NCBI GenBank assembly: GCA_006503475.1
Contig: RSEH01000035.1
Location: forward strand, 124,001-188,000
Origin: Stentor roeselii
Lineage: Eukaryota > Ciliophora > Heterotrichea > Heterotrichida > Stentoridae
DNA: 64,000 bases
Direction of reading: 5' to 3'
Below are positions 1-9,830 of the stretch, piece after piece. The notes under the pieces were generated by a model that worked only from the letters and a program-made list of their open reading frames with translations, was not told the origin of the DNA and made no database searches. A program made the translations under genes and the position numbers. Every line of letters begins with the position of its first letter. Position 1 is the first letter of the stretch.

Positions 1-544
1 CACTGAATTTTGTTTATCAACTTTAAAGTTTAATGAAGCTACTAAAATCATCGAAGACTCGAAAGAAACTGAGAACATGTTAAAGCAAATGAACTATAAA
101 ATTGACTATAAAAAGTTAAGGAAAAATGGAGTTGAACTTACAAATAGACAAAAAGAAATTCGTGAAGAAATAAGGAAGATTACTAAGGACTTTGAGATTA
201 TTACTCGAGAAATGATGAAGAATGTTGATCAAAAACCTAAAGAGAATATTCCTGCTGAAAAGGATAAAAGTGGATATGGCTTTTGGGGAATTTTGACTGG
301 AGTTTCACTTACTGCAGCTGCTTTTTTTACTCTTCCTATTATGGCTGGATTCGGAGCGGCTGGCATTGTTGGTGGGTCTTTGGCTGCTTTATTTCAGGCT
401 ACTGTTGGAAATGTTGCTGCTGGAAGTATTTTCGCAGTATTGACTTCTTTGGGAATGAAAGGAATTCTGCTGAAAGGAGCTTATGTTTCTTGTGCAGCAG
501 CTGCTACTGGCTTTGCGAAAATGTTTCATGATCAAGATAATTAG
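1..544 (+). CDS. ISG12/IFI6-like hydrophobic protein, 5'-truncated by window edge
   Basis: The frame is open from the first base of the window, so the gene begins further left; the first internal ATG is at 77. The visible N-terminal part is charged and helical (likely coiled coil). It is followed by about 75 glycine- and alanine-rich hydrophobic residues containing GFGAAGIVGGSLAALFQ and, further on, NVAAGSIFAVLTSLGMKG. That pattern (GFxAAGI..GS.AA, then VA.GS..A.L.SLG..G) is the hallmark of the interferon-inducible ISG12/IFI6-16 family, whose animal members are small membrane proteins of mitochondria or ER. Here the segment is the C-terminal tail of a larger protein. What the upstream part is cannot be seen. 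Family assignment is by motif only; a general membrane-inserting Gly/Ala hairpin is the alternative. Confidence 0.6.
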   Translation, partial: TEFCLSTLKFNEATKIIEDSKETENMLKQMNYKIDYKKLRKNGVELTNRQKEIREEIRKITKDFEIITREMMKNVDQKPKENIPAEKDKSGYGFWGILTGVSLTAAAFFTLPIMAGFGAAGIVGGSLAALFQATVGNVAAGSIFAVLTSLGMKGILLKGAYVSCAAAATGFAKMFHDQDN

Positions 545-1990
545 ATAGAGATAATATTAGAGAAATTTTAGAAGTTTTATCATTTTGATTGATGTTTATT
601 AGATATGATGTTTTTTTAAGTATCTATCAATTCTTCAAGTTTTTCTAAAAGAGTCAAAAGTTTTGGTGAATTTCATTGATTAATTAAAAAGGAATCATTT
701 ATAGTGATTATCTTAAATAATACAATTTTAAATAGGATAATTAAGTCACTGGGATTTTTGAAAAAACATATATAATCTGAATAAATTGAGCTTTTAAATA
801 TAATTCCTAATTTAGTGTTTAACCAGATTATTCCTGACCACTTTTGATTAATTTTGTTCTAATATTCGAATTCTTTAGTTTAGAGCGAATTTAAACTTCT
901 AACTTACTGAAGATATTATTTCAATAATTATAGTTCAGTAAACCTTTCTTAGGACTATTTAAAAAAATCATCAGTCATCTCAAAATAAAGCTTAAAAAAT
1001 AAGTAGCCACTTTCAATGAAACATTATTAAGGATTTAACGTGCATGAAATGTAATCTCAACTTAAGTTACTATCAGATGAAAATTGGTTTTAGTTTATTT
1101 ATACTTTGTTATTATCCAAAGTAATACAAATTTTTGTCTATTGAAAGATGAAGATTCTCGCTTCTTACACCTATGCCTTTATATTAGTTTAGTTTGGATA
1201 ATTTTTGAAAGATTTTATATAATTACTTTAAATATATTATTTCAAGATTCAGAACTGCTTATTTACCATTTAATAAAGATTCCTATGATACTTTTGATTC
1301 ATTTTTTAGGAGATTATTTGTAATACAAAGATATGATTATGGCTTGAGATTTTGAGTAATAAGAAATTAAGTGTAATACAAAGATATGATTATGGCTTGA
1401 GATTTTGAGTAATAAGAAATTAAGTTTACTTAATTTATATCATTTAGAGAAAATTGATTTTTATATTGATGTTTAAGAAAACTATTAATTTTATACTTCA
1501 AGTAATTAAAGTCTAAATTTTTTTACCTTGAAAATTATTCTTACTTATAATCATTTTTAACATAAAATCGAATAAATTCTTACACTCAAATTTAAACCCT
1601 TCTTAATACACAGCAATTTATAATAATAATAAAATATTAACAAATGCATTTAAAAATTCTGTAAAAGATAATTTAAGTCGAGCTTTTATCAGTTGTTTTA
1701 TTTATTTAGCGTAATTGAACTAACATCTTATATCAATATTTTTAAGTAAGCAGCTAATGATAATCCAATCAAGATAATGAGTGAATACATTTACTTAGAG
1801 GAAATTCCGATTGTGAAGTTGAAATATTAATAAAAATAAAGTATAGTTTATACCTTATATCAGTATAACTCATTTTGATAGTGTTAATCATTCTGATTTT
1901 GTTACAGTTTTGAATTCAATTATAAAATTATTTCTAGTTAAATCTTTCATATTTTAAATCTTTCATATTTTAAATCTCTCTTACAATAGT
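545..1990. other. AT-rich intergenic region (1.4 kb)
   Basis: No convincing gene is visible. The sequence is very AT-rich with many stops in all frames. It holds one exact tandem duplication of 53 bp (listed separately). A frame of about 80 codons around 1084-1323 lacks an ATG start and has chance-like composition. Confidence 0.6.
1320..1425. repeat. Two exact tandem copies of a 53-bp unit
   Basis: The unit at 1320-1372 (begins gtaatacaaagatatgatta) is repeated without a single change at 1373-1425. A perfect copy in otherwise drifting intergenic DNA implies a recent slippage or unequal-exchange event, or an assembly artefact. Confidence 0.9.
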
Positions 1991-4900
1991 ATGAAATCAT
2001 CTTATTACCCGTTTGTTCACCAGACTGATGATTATTCTGTAGCAGTTCCAAATAAAATTCCTTTTACCCAGCTTTTTATCGATAAAACATATGAAACAAT
2101 TCATGATGAAAAGGTTTCTTCAGTATTAAATGAATCATATTACATGGAAATTCAAACTTTGAAGTCATTTCTAAAGTTCTGCTTTGATAAACTAGAGAGA
2201 ATCTATAAGATTTCCATTAATGAATTTCCAAAATCTCTCATGAATAATTCAAACTATCAGAAATTCCTATTACAAAGAGAATTTTATCGAGATTTATTCA
2301 ACCCAAAAGAAATTCGATTTGAAGATTTTGAAAGATATAGAAAAATTATAATGATTTTCGGTGATTTTATAAATTCTTCTAAAAATTATTGGAATTATAT
2401 AATGGATACTTTTATTATTAAAATGGGGAGTAGATCGATAAAGTTCTTTGTAACAGAGATGAAAATGACTGATCAACTAAGAGTAATGTTCAAAGATTAT
2501 TTTAAAGTACACAACATATTTAGTAAGAGGAAAGAAATATCAGTTTTAAAAAGATATAAAATATTTTCTGAAACCAGTCATCACATAATTTATGATAGTT
2601 TAGTGGATCAATACGTATTCAAAATTAACAAAAATGAAATATTAGGAAATAGTTTTTTATTTTTAAAGGAATTTTCAGTTATTGTTTATGTATTAAGGTC
2701 GTTTATTTATATTGTAAAGCTTAATGAAAACCATAAAAAAAAAAGAATAGAAAACCCTGAAAATTCAGAGATAAATTTATTTTACTCAATAGGAAACAAC
2801 TACTTTATTACTTTTTCAAAGGTTTCTATAACTATTTATTCATTACCTGATTTCGATCAATTATATTCATTTGATTCTCTTGCAATGCCTAAACTCGCCA
2901 ATACTGGATTGATTGAAAACAGTAAGATCCTTTTCTACGATTATAATAAAAGAGTTTATCAAATCAACATAAAGACAGGCATTATAGAAACCTATATGAT
3001 AAGAACAGATTTTATATTAAAAGCTTTTCTTATAAATGAAAATAAAACATTAATTATTGGACTTAAATGCAACTCAAGCGACGCGATAGAAATCTGGGAT
3101 TTTAATCAAAAACTGATGAAATATATAATTGAGATTCAATCAAATTCAACCTACATATTAGGAAAGGCAAGAATTTCTCATGATGAAAACCTTCTTCTAT
3201 TCAAATCTCATATTTTCGACTTGAACACTCTAACATTTTCTGACTACAATTTAAAAAATTTCACCTCTGACAGCAAACATTCTAAAAAAATTACAGATTT
3301 AAATGCAGATAAATTCTTCAATCAATATTTCAAGAATAAATCTAGTTTAAGTTACAATATTACAGGTTTTTATCCAGAAATTCAAAAAGTTGCAGTTTTC
3401 GCCATTCAAAATTTTGAGCAATTTCTTATTATTTTCAACAATGACACTGAACAAGTCTTAAAGATTCAGATTGGCATGGACGTTTATTCATTACGATTTA
3501 ATTTGAATTGCATTTGGATGCAAACAAATGCATTTTTAATAATTTGGAATTTAGATTCTAAGAGACAAGAAGGTTTTGTTTCACTTTCAAATTTTTTCAA
3601 GAAGTCATTTTCAAAAAGATCTTTTTCTGTGATTTCAGAGAAATTCCTTATTTTTACTGATTCAAATTATTGGAATATCTTTAAATTTCGAATTTTTGCC
3701 ACAAAAAAATTTTGTGAATGTGAAGGAATACCTGTTAAAAACACTAAAAATGATTTTATTTACATTATCAGTAACTCAAGGCTTTTAGTTATTTCATTAG
3801 ACAGAAAAATACAAAAAATTCAGATTCATGTAAGTTTCAAGATAATTCATGCAGAACTCATTGATAAAAACCTGTTATGTTTAAAAGGAAGTTCAGAAAT
3901 TTTGCTTTATAATACAAAAAAATGCACAGAGGTCGAATTTCTTTGTGCTGAAAAGTCATTCGATGTTAAAAGTTTAATCATAGTGAAATATGGCTCTATA
4001 CTTATATTTTACCAGAAAGATGTCATATTTTATCTAAGAAGACAATTTTTTAAGTTCAATAAAATAAGTCGACAAACATTTAAAGATTTAACATTTTTTA
4101 TCACACCTGATGAAAAATTTGTGATTTTTATATCTAGACAAAGCACTTTAATTTTCAACACCGAATCAAACGAAAAAAAACATTTTTTTTATCACTCTAA
4201 AAGTGTTGAAATTCACGAAATTCGTTTGGTTTATTCAAACTATTTAATTTTACTTATTTCTGCTCCTAAACTTTCTCTAAACAAGCAAAGTCCAGAGAAA
4301 CATATAATGACTTATCGATCAGAAGGGTATTCTTTATACGTGATAGATTTATTACGATTTAATATTCAACAAAAGAATTTAAAATCATTTTCTGAAATAG
4401 AAACCATTGACTTGCAAAGAATACTCATAAAAAAAAAAGATAAATTAAAAATATATTCATTATCAGATCTTAAAGAGCGCTTTTCACTTAATGTTGACTC
4501 TTTTTCTTTTGTTCCTGGATCTCCGCTGGTTAGGAGTCAGTTGATCATTCCAAGTAAACAAGAAAAGACTAAACAAAATCACTTTGTGTGGGGATTTCCT
4601 CTATTCACTCTAAGGTTCGCTCATTTTTCAGTCAAAAGAATTTATCTATCATGTAAAAATTTCGATTTTATGATCATTAACTTAAAACATTCAACAATCG
4701 AAGCATGTTTTCAGAATAACTTCTTAAAATCCATTCAAAAACTTTATGAGTTTCCTGAAGAAAACTTTTTGATTCTGCGAAGTTCAAAGAAAATGGTAAA
4801 ATTTGATTTAAAAACCTACAAAAAAACCTTAATTCATTCAAATAAATCAACAATTAATTGTTTTTCAGTTTTTAAATCTCGATTCTTTTGTTTTTTGTAT

Positions 4901-5512
4901 CAAAAACCTGATGATTCAATAAAAGTCTTTCTTTATGATGTAGTCTCAGAAAAAAAATACATTCAAGAAGCTTCATCAAAACATCTGCATCTTTATTTAA
5001 TAAAATTAGAGAATTTTATAGTTTTTTACAAAAAAAGACCTCATTATGCATATAATGAATTAAAAAAAAATTGGTTTAAGATTATTGATATCAACACCTG
5101 CCAAAGAGAGGAAGACTGGCATAGTTTAAGTTATCGACAAAGTTCTAGTGCATTTGAAGGCACTAAAAAAGTAAAGAAAGTAGAAAAGATTCTTATTCTG
5201 AATAGTCATGACAAGAAATATTTGTTTTTTTCATATGATGGAAAATGGGTTCTAATGGATTTGGATTCTTTTTCATGCAGAATTGAAGGAAGTTTTTTTT
5301 CATTGATACAAGTGGAATTTTCTAAAAATGCAAGGTTTTTAGCAATAGGTTTTGAAGATGGAGTTGTTAGATGCTATGATTTAAGCAATTTAAAATCTTA
5401 TTGTTTTCATCCTCATTTAACAAGAGTTACTTTTTTAAATGTTTCTGATGATGGGACTTTACTGAGCCATGCAGATAAAGAGAAGGAGATGATTATTACT
5501 CAAATTATTTAG
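1991..5512 (+). CDS. Large divergent WD40/beta-propeller-like protein
   Basis: A single uninterrupted 1173-codon frame starting at an ATG in an AT-rich leader. About 180 N-terminal residues are helical; most of the rest consists of short alternating strands of the kind seen in degenerate WD40 propellers. The clearest repeat is near the C-terminus (IQVEFSKNARFLAIGFEDG, then VVRCYDL), with the usual 'sequence drift, then GFEDG.V..YDL' blade pattern; a last blade follows (VTFLNVSDDGTLLSHAD). Composition is rich in Lys, Asn, Ile and Phe, as expected for the AT-rich left part of the window. There are no transmembrane segments and no enzyme motifs. A scaffold role would be the family default, but nothing here fixes a partner. 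Confidence 0.7.
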   Translation: MKSSYYPFVHQTDDYSVAVPNKIPFTQLFIDKTYETIHDEKVSSVLNESYYMEIQTLKSFLKFCFDKLERIYKISINEFPKSLMNNSNYQKFLLQREFYRDLFNPKEIRFEDFERYRKIIMIFGDFINSSKNYWNYIMDTFIIKMGSRSIKFFVTEMKMTDQLRVMFKDYFKVHNIFSKRKEISVLKRYKIFSETSHHIIYDSLVDQYVFKINKNEILGNSFLFLKEFSVIVYVLRSFIYIVKLNENHKKKRIENPENSEINLFYSIGNNYFITFSKVSITIYSLPDFDQLYSFDSLAMPKLANTGLIENSKILFYDYNKRVYQINIKTGIIETYMIRTDFILKAFLINENKTLIIGLKCNSSDAIEIWDFNQKLMKYIIEIQSNSTYILGKARISHDENLLLFKSHIFDLNTLTFSDYNLKNFTSDSKHSKKITDLNADKFFNQYFKNKSSLSYNITGFYPEIQKVAVFAIQNFEQFLIIFNNDTEQVLKIQIGMDVYSLRFNLNCIWMQTNAFLIIWNLDSKRQEGFVSLSNFFKKSFSKRSFSVISEKFLIFTDSNYWNIFKFRIFATKKFCECEGIPVKNTKNDFIYIISNSRLLVISLDRKIQKIQIHVSFKIIHAELIDKNLLCLKGSSEILLYNTKKCTEVEFLCAEKSFDVKSLIIVKYGSILIFYQKDVIFYLRRQFFKFNKISRQTFKDLTFFITPDEKFVIFISRQSTLIFNTESNEKKHFFYHSKSVEIHEIRLVYSNYLILLISAPKLSLNKQSPEKHIMTYRSEGYSLYVIDLLRFNIQQKNLKSFSEIETIDLQRILIKKKDKLKIYSLSDLKERFSLNVDSFSFVPGSPLVRSQLIIPSKQEKTKQNHFVWGFPLFTLRFAHFSVKRIYLSCKNFDFMIINLKHSTIEACFQNNFLKSIQKLYEFPEENFLILRSSKKMVKFDLKTYKKTLIHSNKSTINCFSVFKSRFFCFLYQKPDDSIKVFLYDVVSEKKYIQEASSKHLHLYLIKLENFIVFYKKRPHYAYNELKKNWFKIIDINTCQREEDWHSLSYRQSSSAFEGTKKVKKVEKILILNSHDKKYLFFSYDGKWVLMDLDSFSCRIEGSFFSLIQVEFSKNARFLAIGFEDGVVRCYDLSNLKSYCFHPHLTRVTFLNVSDDGTLLSHADKEKEMIITQII

Positions 5513-6257
5513 TTTTATTAGATCAAAATATTTAGGACTTCTTTTTTTGTTTATTTTTTTTATGGAGAGTCAGAGGAAATCGAAAGTGAGTGAATTAAAG
5601 AAAATTGTCTATTCAAAGAATTCTTAGAAGTATTTTGTTTAGGATTGATGAAAATGGTTCATAAAGATTCATTTTAATTAGTTAAATATTACGGATTGTG
5701 GTTAATCTTGGTAAATTTGCAATTACTGTATAGGAAAGGATTTTTCATATATTTTTTACTTCAATATCACAAATTTATAGTTAAAATATAGTATTGAATC
5801 AAGAGTTAGTAAATTTTTATAAGTTTCAATAGATTAGTAATTTACTGATGAATTTATCAAATAATTTTTAAATATTAGAGATCTATGAGAAGCTTCTATA
5901 TATAATTCAAGTTGATATATATTTAAATGACAATTTCATCAAATTGGCAAATGAATCTTGCATATTTTTTTAGTTATCCTAAGATTAAATATTCAAAAAC
6001 TATATAAAATGTTTACAAGCTTCATAACCATTTTTCGCGGTTTAGTCTATGATTAAGAGCTAAAAGCGCGAAAATTTACGACAGAATTAAAGATTATTTG
6101 AGTAAATTTTACTTCAAATGAAGTGATTGCTAGACTTTTAATTGATAGAAATCCTGAAATACTCCATTAAATACCCAATACTTTAAAAATTAAAGAGTTC
6201 TTATCACACTTTTCAATAGTTACTTAAATACCTTGAAAACCTCAAATCCTTAATAAA
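5513..6257. other. AT-rich intergenic region with an inverted repeat containing E2F-like sites
   Basis: No gene is visible. Near 6032-6074 the strings TTTTCGCG and CGCGAAAA form a perfect 8-bp inverted repeat separated by 27 bp, an unusual CpG-bearing patch in this AT-rich spacer. It lies about 185-225 bp upstream of the TRP-like channel start. Confidence 0.6.
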
Positions 6258-9200
6258 ATGGACCCTCAGGCATTAAAAGACCCACTTCTAACCAAAAAAA
6301 GTTCTCAAAAGTCCCAAAAGCCAGAACCAAAAAGACCTTTCTCAACAAAATTACCAAAGACATCAGAATCCCCTGAATTTCAAGATAAAAATTTATCAGA
6401 TACTGAAAATCTTCACAGCATAGACGATTTTTCAAGTAGTGATGAATTATCTAACAATGAAAATTTATCTAGTACAACATTCTGGAAGGGAAAAAAGCAA
6501 GAAGCCTTAAATTTTTTACTTGAAAAAAAAGATGACCCTAGTCTCGAAATTCACTTTTTGGCTTATCAAGGAAACTATAAAGAAATTGAAAAAATTGTTA
6601 AACAAGAGTGGGTTACAGTGGATGCGATAGTGAATCAAGAAAAAAAATATATTTCAAAAGGTAGAGTAAGGTGGCCTTTTGTAAAAATTACTGAAAATGA
6701 AAAATTTGTGCTTGTCAAACAAGAGTCGATAAGAGTGTCTTTATGTAAAATAAAAAAAAATAGAAAGGTGAAAATTGGGAAAAATTTAGTAGATTTGAAA
6801 TTAAAAATGAAAAAAGATTCACTTGGATTTACTCCTTTAATTTATGCTATTTGGGGAGAAGAAGAAAGACTACTACAAGGAAAAAATGCTAAAACATCAG
6901 AAAAAGAGTCGAATAGTAAAACTAGTTCTTTCATTTTTTACTGTAATTTCGAATCATATTCCTCTGGAACTTCAAAAAAAATCAATAAAATTATTAGAAA
7001 TGAACTAGCTCATGTTTTTATTCACACTCGTTTAAATGAAGCTTTGGATGAAATTATTATAAAAGATTATTCAAAACTGTTACATTTCATTTTTGAATCA
7101 CTAAAAGAAAAAGGACTTGAAATAGAAAATGAACTGAAGTTAGAGGGAAGTCTCTCATTATCAATTCATTCTAAGTCAAGAAAGTGTTTTGAATTGATCA
7201 TTGAACTTATCTTTCAATTGATTTCTACGAAAATAGATGAAACCTTAAAAAATCATACAAATATCGATGATGAGCAGTATTCACACTTAATACTTTGTCT
7301 TGAAAGTTACTTGAATTGCGTTGATATGGCTTTAAAATTTGATTTGAACTCATGTGCGGACTGTCTAGGAAAAAATTATCTTGAATATCTTTCATCTCCT
7401 ATTTCATGTTCTATCATAGTAAAAAAAGATTATTCAAATTTGCTCACATTTATCATAGAAAATGGAAAATTTGAAATAACTAAAGAAAATGAAAAATCTC
7501 TACTTTTTATTTCTATTGAATCAAAAGCTAATAAATGTGTTGGAATAATTTTTGAATATATTATTAGAATTATCAAAGAGTCTAAAATGCAAAACAAAAT
7601 GATTAACCCATATTTATTAAAGATAATTGAAGATGAAATTTCAGAATATTTAACTGCACCTTCAACTTATTTAAAAGAATTTTTATCTCTGTTGACTGAA
7701 GAAAAGTCAAAACAACTGATGGAAAACCAAAGAGACCTTCCAAAATGCAAAATGATTGATGAAAAGTCTCAAATTGACGATGCTTTCAAAAGTTACTTCG
7801 CGAAGCAAGAATACATGAACGTAAAAATATTTAATCCAGTTATAAAACTTCCAGGAGTGTTTGGAAGTAACAAAAGTATAAAATTTTTAAAACAACTTGA
7901 AGCAGCTGATAACATCCAACTATATAAAAACGAAATAATAAAGCACTACATTCTTTACAAATGGAAAAATTTATGGCGGTTAATATTTTTCCAGGACATG
8001 TTAGTCCTGAGTAACATTCCACTTCTAGTAATAATAATTTATTCTGCGAAAAACGATCATTTTCTAGAAATGGACTCTTATGTTATCTGGGGTTTTATTA
8101 TAATAAACAGTTTTTTGGCGATATTGGAACTTTTTCAATTGATTGCGCTTAAGCCTCTTGATTATTTTGGAATCCATGATATTGAATCAACTCACACTCT
8201 GGCTTTTTTAAGGGTGTTAATATTAGGGATTGAACCTTTAATGATTATATTAAGATTACAAGATTATGTTTTGTTCAATTATTTTGAAATTTTTAGGTTT
8301 TTTATGTATGCAATCATTTCCAGTATTATAAACTCGTCAACTATACTGAAAATAGACCTTAGGAGTGAATCAGTATCTAAAGATTTGGTTAGAGTTATTC
8401 TTTTATTTTTACCTTCAATTTTATGCTTTGGATTTTGGGTTTTATATGATTTTATTATTTATTTGAGTAGTGGAATTTTTTTTATTTTATTGATGATTGT
8501 TGGGTTTCTTCTTCAAAAAAATGATGATCAATATCATAAGTGGAGAATTTGTTGTTCTGTTATAAAATTAGTATTTTGTGTCATTTCTCTTTGTCTCGAT
8601 AATTACTTCTTTCAGTTTTTTATTATATTTGAGGCTATTAATTTAGGATGCATTATTACTGATATATCTATAATTTGGAATAAAGTAAAATGGCAGCATG
8701 TATTAATAGACTCAATATTATTATTTACTATTTCCCTGAATTTCATATACATAGAATATTATTTCTTGAGAATACTAGTCACATTAATCTGCTTATTAAG
8801 TTTATTTATCGATTATTACTTCTTCGACATAAATGATATTCAATTCATGGATATTGAACTTCTATACTGTTGGTCAATCCTATTCTTATTAGGAATAAAT
8901 CCATCAAAATCCATTTTCCAATCACTAATTATTTTTATTCTAGGAGTCTCACAAACCGCTTACTGGGATAGTGAAGATAGAATCTATTCAATGAGATTTT
9001 TATACAAATCTCAACATTTCATCAATTTAAACACAATCGATTTTGCAAGAATGATCTTATGTGGAGTATGGATTAATTCAATTTTTTCAAAAAGCCAGTC
9101 AATGGAAGTGACTTACGCCTTAACAGTCTTAACTTGCATCAGAGGCCTGACAACATTCCGTTCATTTGATGGTACACGTTACTACATTCGTCTTATATCA

Positions 9201-9830
9201 AACTCAATAAAAGACATCTCGTCATTCATGATCATCTTTTTCTATTCAACTCTTTGCTTCGGAATCATTAGCAGAGTGAATCTTGACAATTTCGGAATTC
9301 AAGACATTTGGATTTATTCTTATTATATAAACCTTGGAGAGTTTAGAAATGAAAAAGAAACATTCAACCTTGAATACTTTACTTTTGTAGTAGCTACTGT
9401 TGTTAATGTGATTATCATGCTTAATTTACTTATTTCTATTTTAGGAGACTCTTTTGATAAATTTCAAATTTCGTCTCAGGAAATTGATTGCATGGAAATG
9501 GCATCCGTTGTGCTTGAAATTGAATCAATCATGTTTTTCAATAGGAATGCTGATGATGATGGAAAATTTTTAGTTGTTTGTGATGTTGAAGCGGGTATCA
9601 AGTATAATTGGGATGGAAAAATCATGATGATTAAGAAACAATTGGATGATATTGGAAAAAATATGGTGGATAAAAAGATATTAGATGAAAGGTTTGAGAA
9701 TACAAATGAAAAAATTGAGAAAGGGATAGAAGAAATGAATGAAAAAATAATGGAAAATAAAATTGAAATGATTAAAGCTATTCAAAAGATTGAGGATCTT
9801 TTAGAGAAAAAAAAAGAAGTAGTTAGTTAA
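6258..9830 (+). CDS. TRP-like cation channel, ciliate type
   Basis: An intact frame of 1190 residues. About 530 N-terminal cytoplasmic residues (Ser/Glu-rich start, then long helical repeats that could be degenerate ankyrin-like) precede a polytopic region at roughly residues 575-1065 with many hydrophobic helices. The last helix reads NVIIMLNLLISILGDSFDKF, the typical S6 and post-S6 sequence of TRP/polycystin channels, preceded by a pore-region segment around SFMIIFFYSTLCFGII. The C-terminal 120 residues are charged and end in a coiled coil (ENTNEKIEKGIEEMNEKI). This fits a plasma or ciliary membrane cation channel with a coiled-coil assembly tail. The exact TRP subfamily cannot be told. There are more hydrophobic stretches than six, so the first ones may belong to an extra N-terminal membrane module. 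Confidence 0.75.
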   Translation: MDPQALKDPLLTKKSSQKSQKPEPKRPFSTKLPKTSESPEFQDKNLSDTENLHSIDDFSSSDELSNNENLSSTTFWKGKKQEALNFLLEKKDDPSLEIHFLAYQGNYKEIEKIVKQEWVTVDAIVNQEKKYISKGRVRWPFVKITENEKFVLVKQESIRVSLCKIKKNRKVKIGKNLVDLKLKMKKDSLGFTPLIYAIWGEEERLLQGKNAKTSEKESNSKTSSFIFYCNFESYSSGTSKKINKIIRNELAHVFIHTRLNEALDEIIIKDYSKLLHFIFESLKEKGLEIENELKLEGSLSLSIHSKSRKCFELIIELIFQLISTKIDETLKNHTNIDDEQYSHLILCLESYLNCVDMALKFDLNSCADCLGKNYLEYLSSPISCSIIVKKDYSNLLTFIIENGKFEITKENEKSLLFISIESKANKCVGIIFEYIIRIIKESKMQNKMINPYLLKIIEDEISEYLTAPSTYLKEFLSLLTEEKSKQLMENQRDLPKCKMIDEKSQIDDAFKSYFAKQEYMNVKIFNPVIKLPGVFGSNKSIKFLKQLEAADNIQLYKNEIIKHYILYKWKNLWRLIFFQDMLVLSNIPLLVIIIYSAKNDHFLEMDSYVIWGFIIINSFLAILELFQLIALKPLDYFGIHDIESTHTLAFLRVLILGIEPLMIILRLQDYVLFNYFEIFRFFMYAIISSIINSSTILKIDLRSESVSKDLVRVILLFLPSILCFGFWVLYDFIIYLSSGIFFILLMIVGFLLQKNDDQYHKWRICCSVIKLVFCVISLCLDNYFFQFFIIFEAINLGCIITDISIIWNKVKWQHVLIDSILLFTISLNFIYIEYYFLRILVTLICLLSLFIDYYFFDINDIQFMDIELLYCWSILFLLGINPSKSIFQSLIIFILGVSQTAYWDSEDRIYSMRFLYKSQHFINLNTIDFARMILCGVWINSIFSKSQSMEVTYALTVLTCIRGLTTFRSFDGTRYYIRLISNSIKDISSFMIIFFYSTLCFGIISRVNLDNFGIQDIWIYSYYINLGEFRNEKETFNLEYFTFVVATVVNVIIMLNLLISILGDSFDKFQISSQEIDCMEMASVVLEIESIMFFNRNADDDGKFLVVCDVEAGIKYNWDGKIMMIKKQLDDIGKNMVDKKILDERFENTNEKIEKGIEEMNEKIMENKIEMIKAIQKIEDLLEKKKEVVS

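Noticed and set aside
1084-1323. 79-codon hydrophobic frame
   Set aside because: Starts at TTG rather than ATG, AT-driven composition (Ile/Leu/Phe/Tyr), isolated in a gene-free region.
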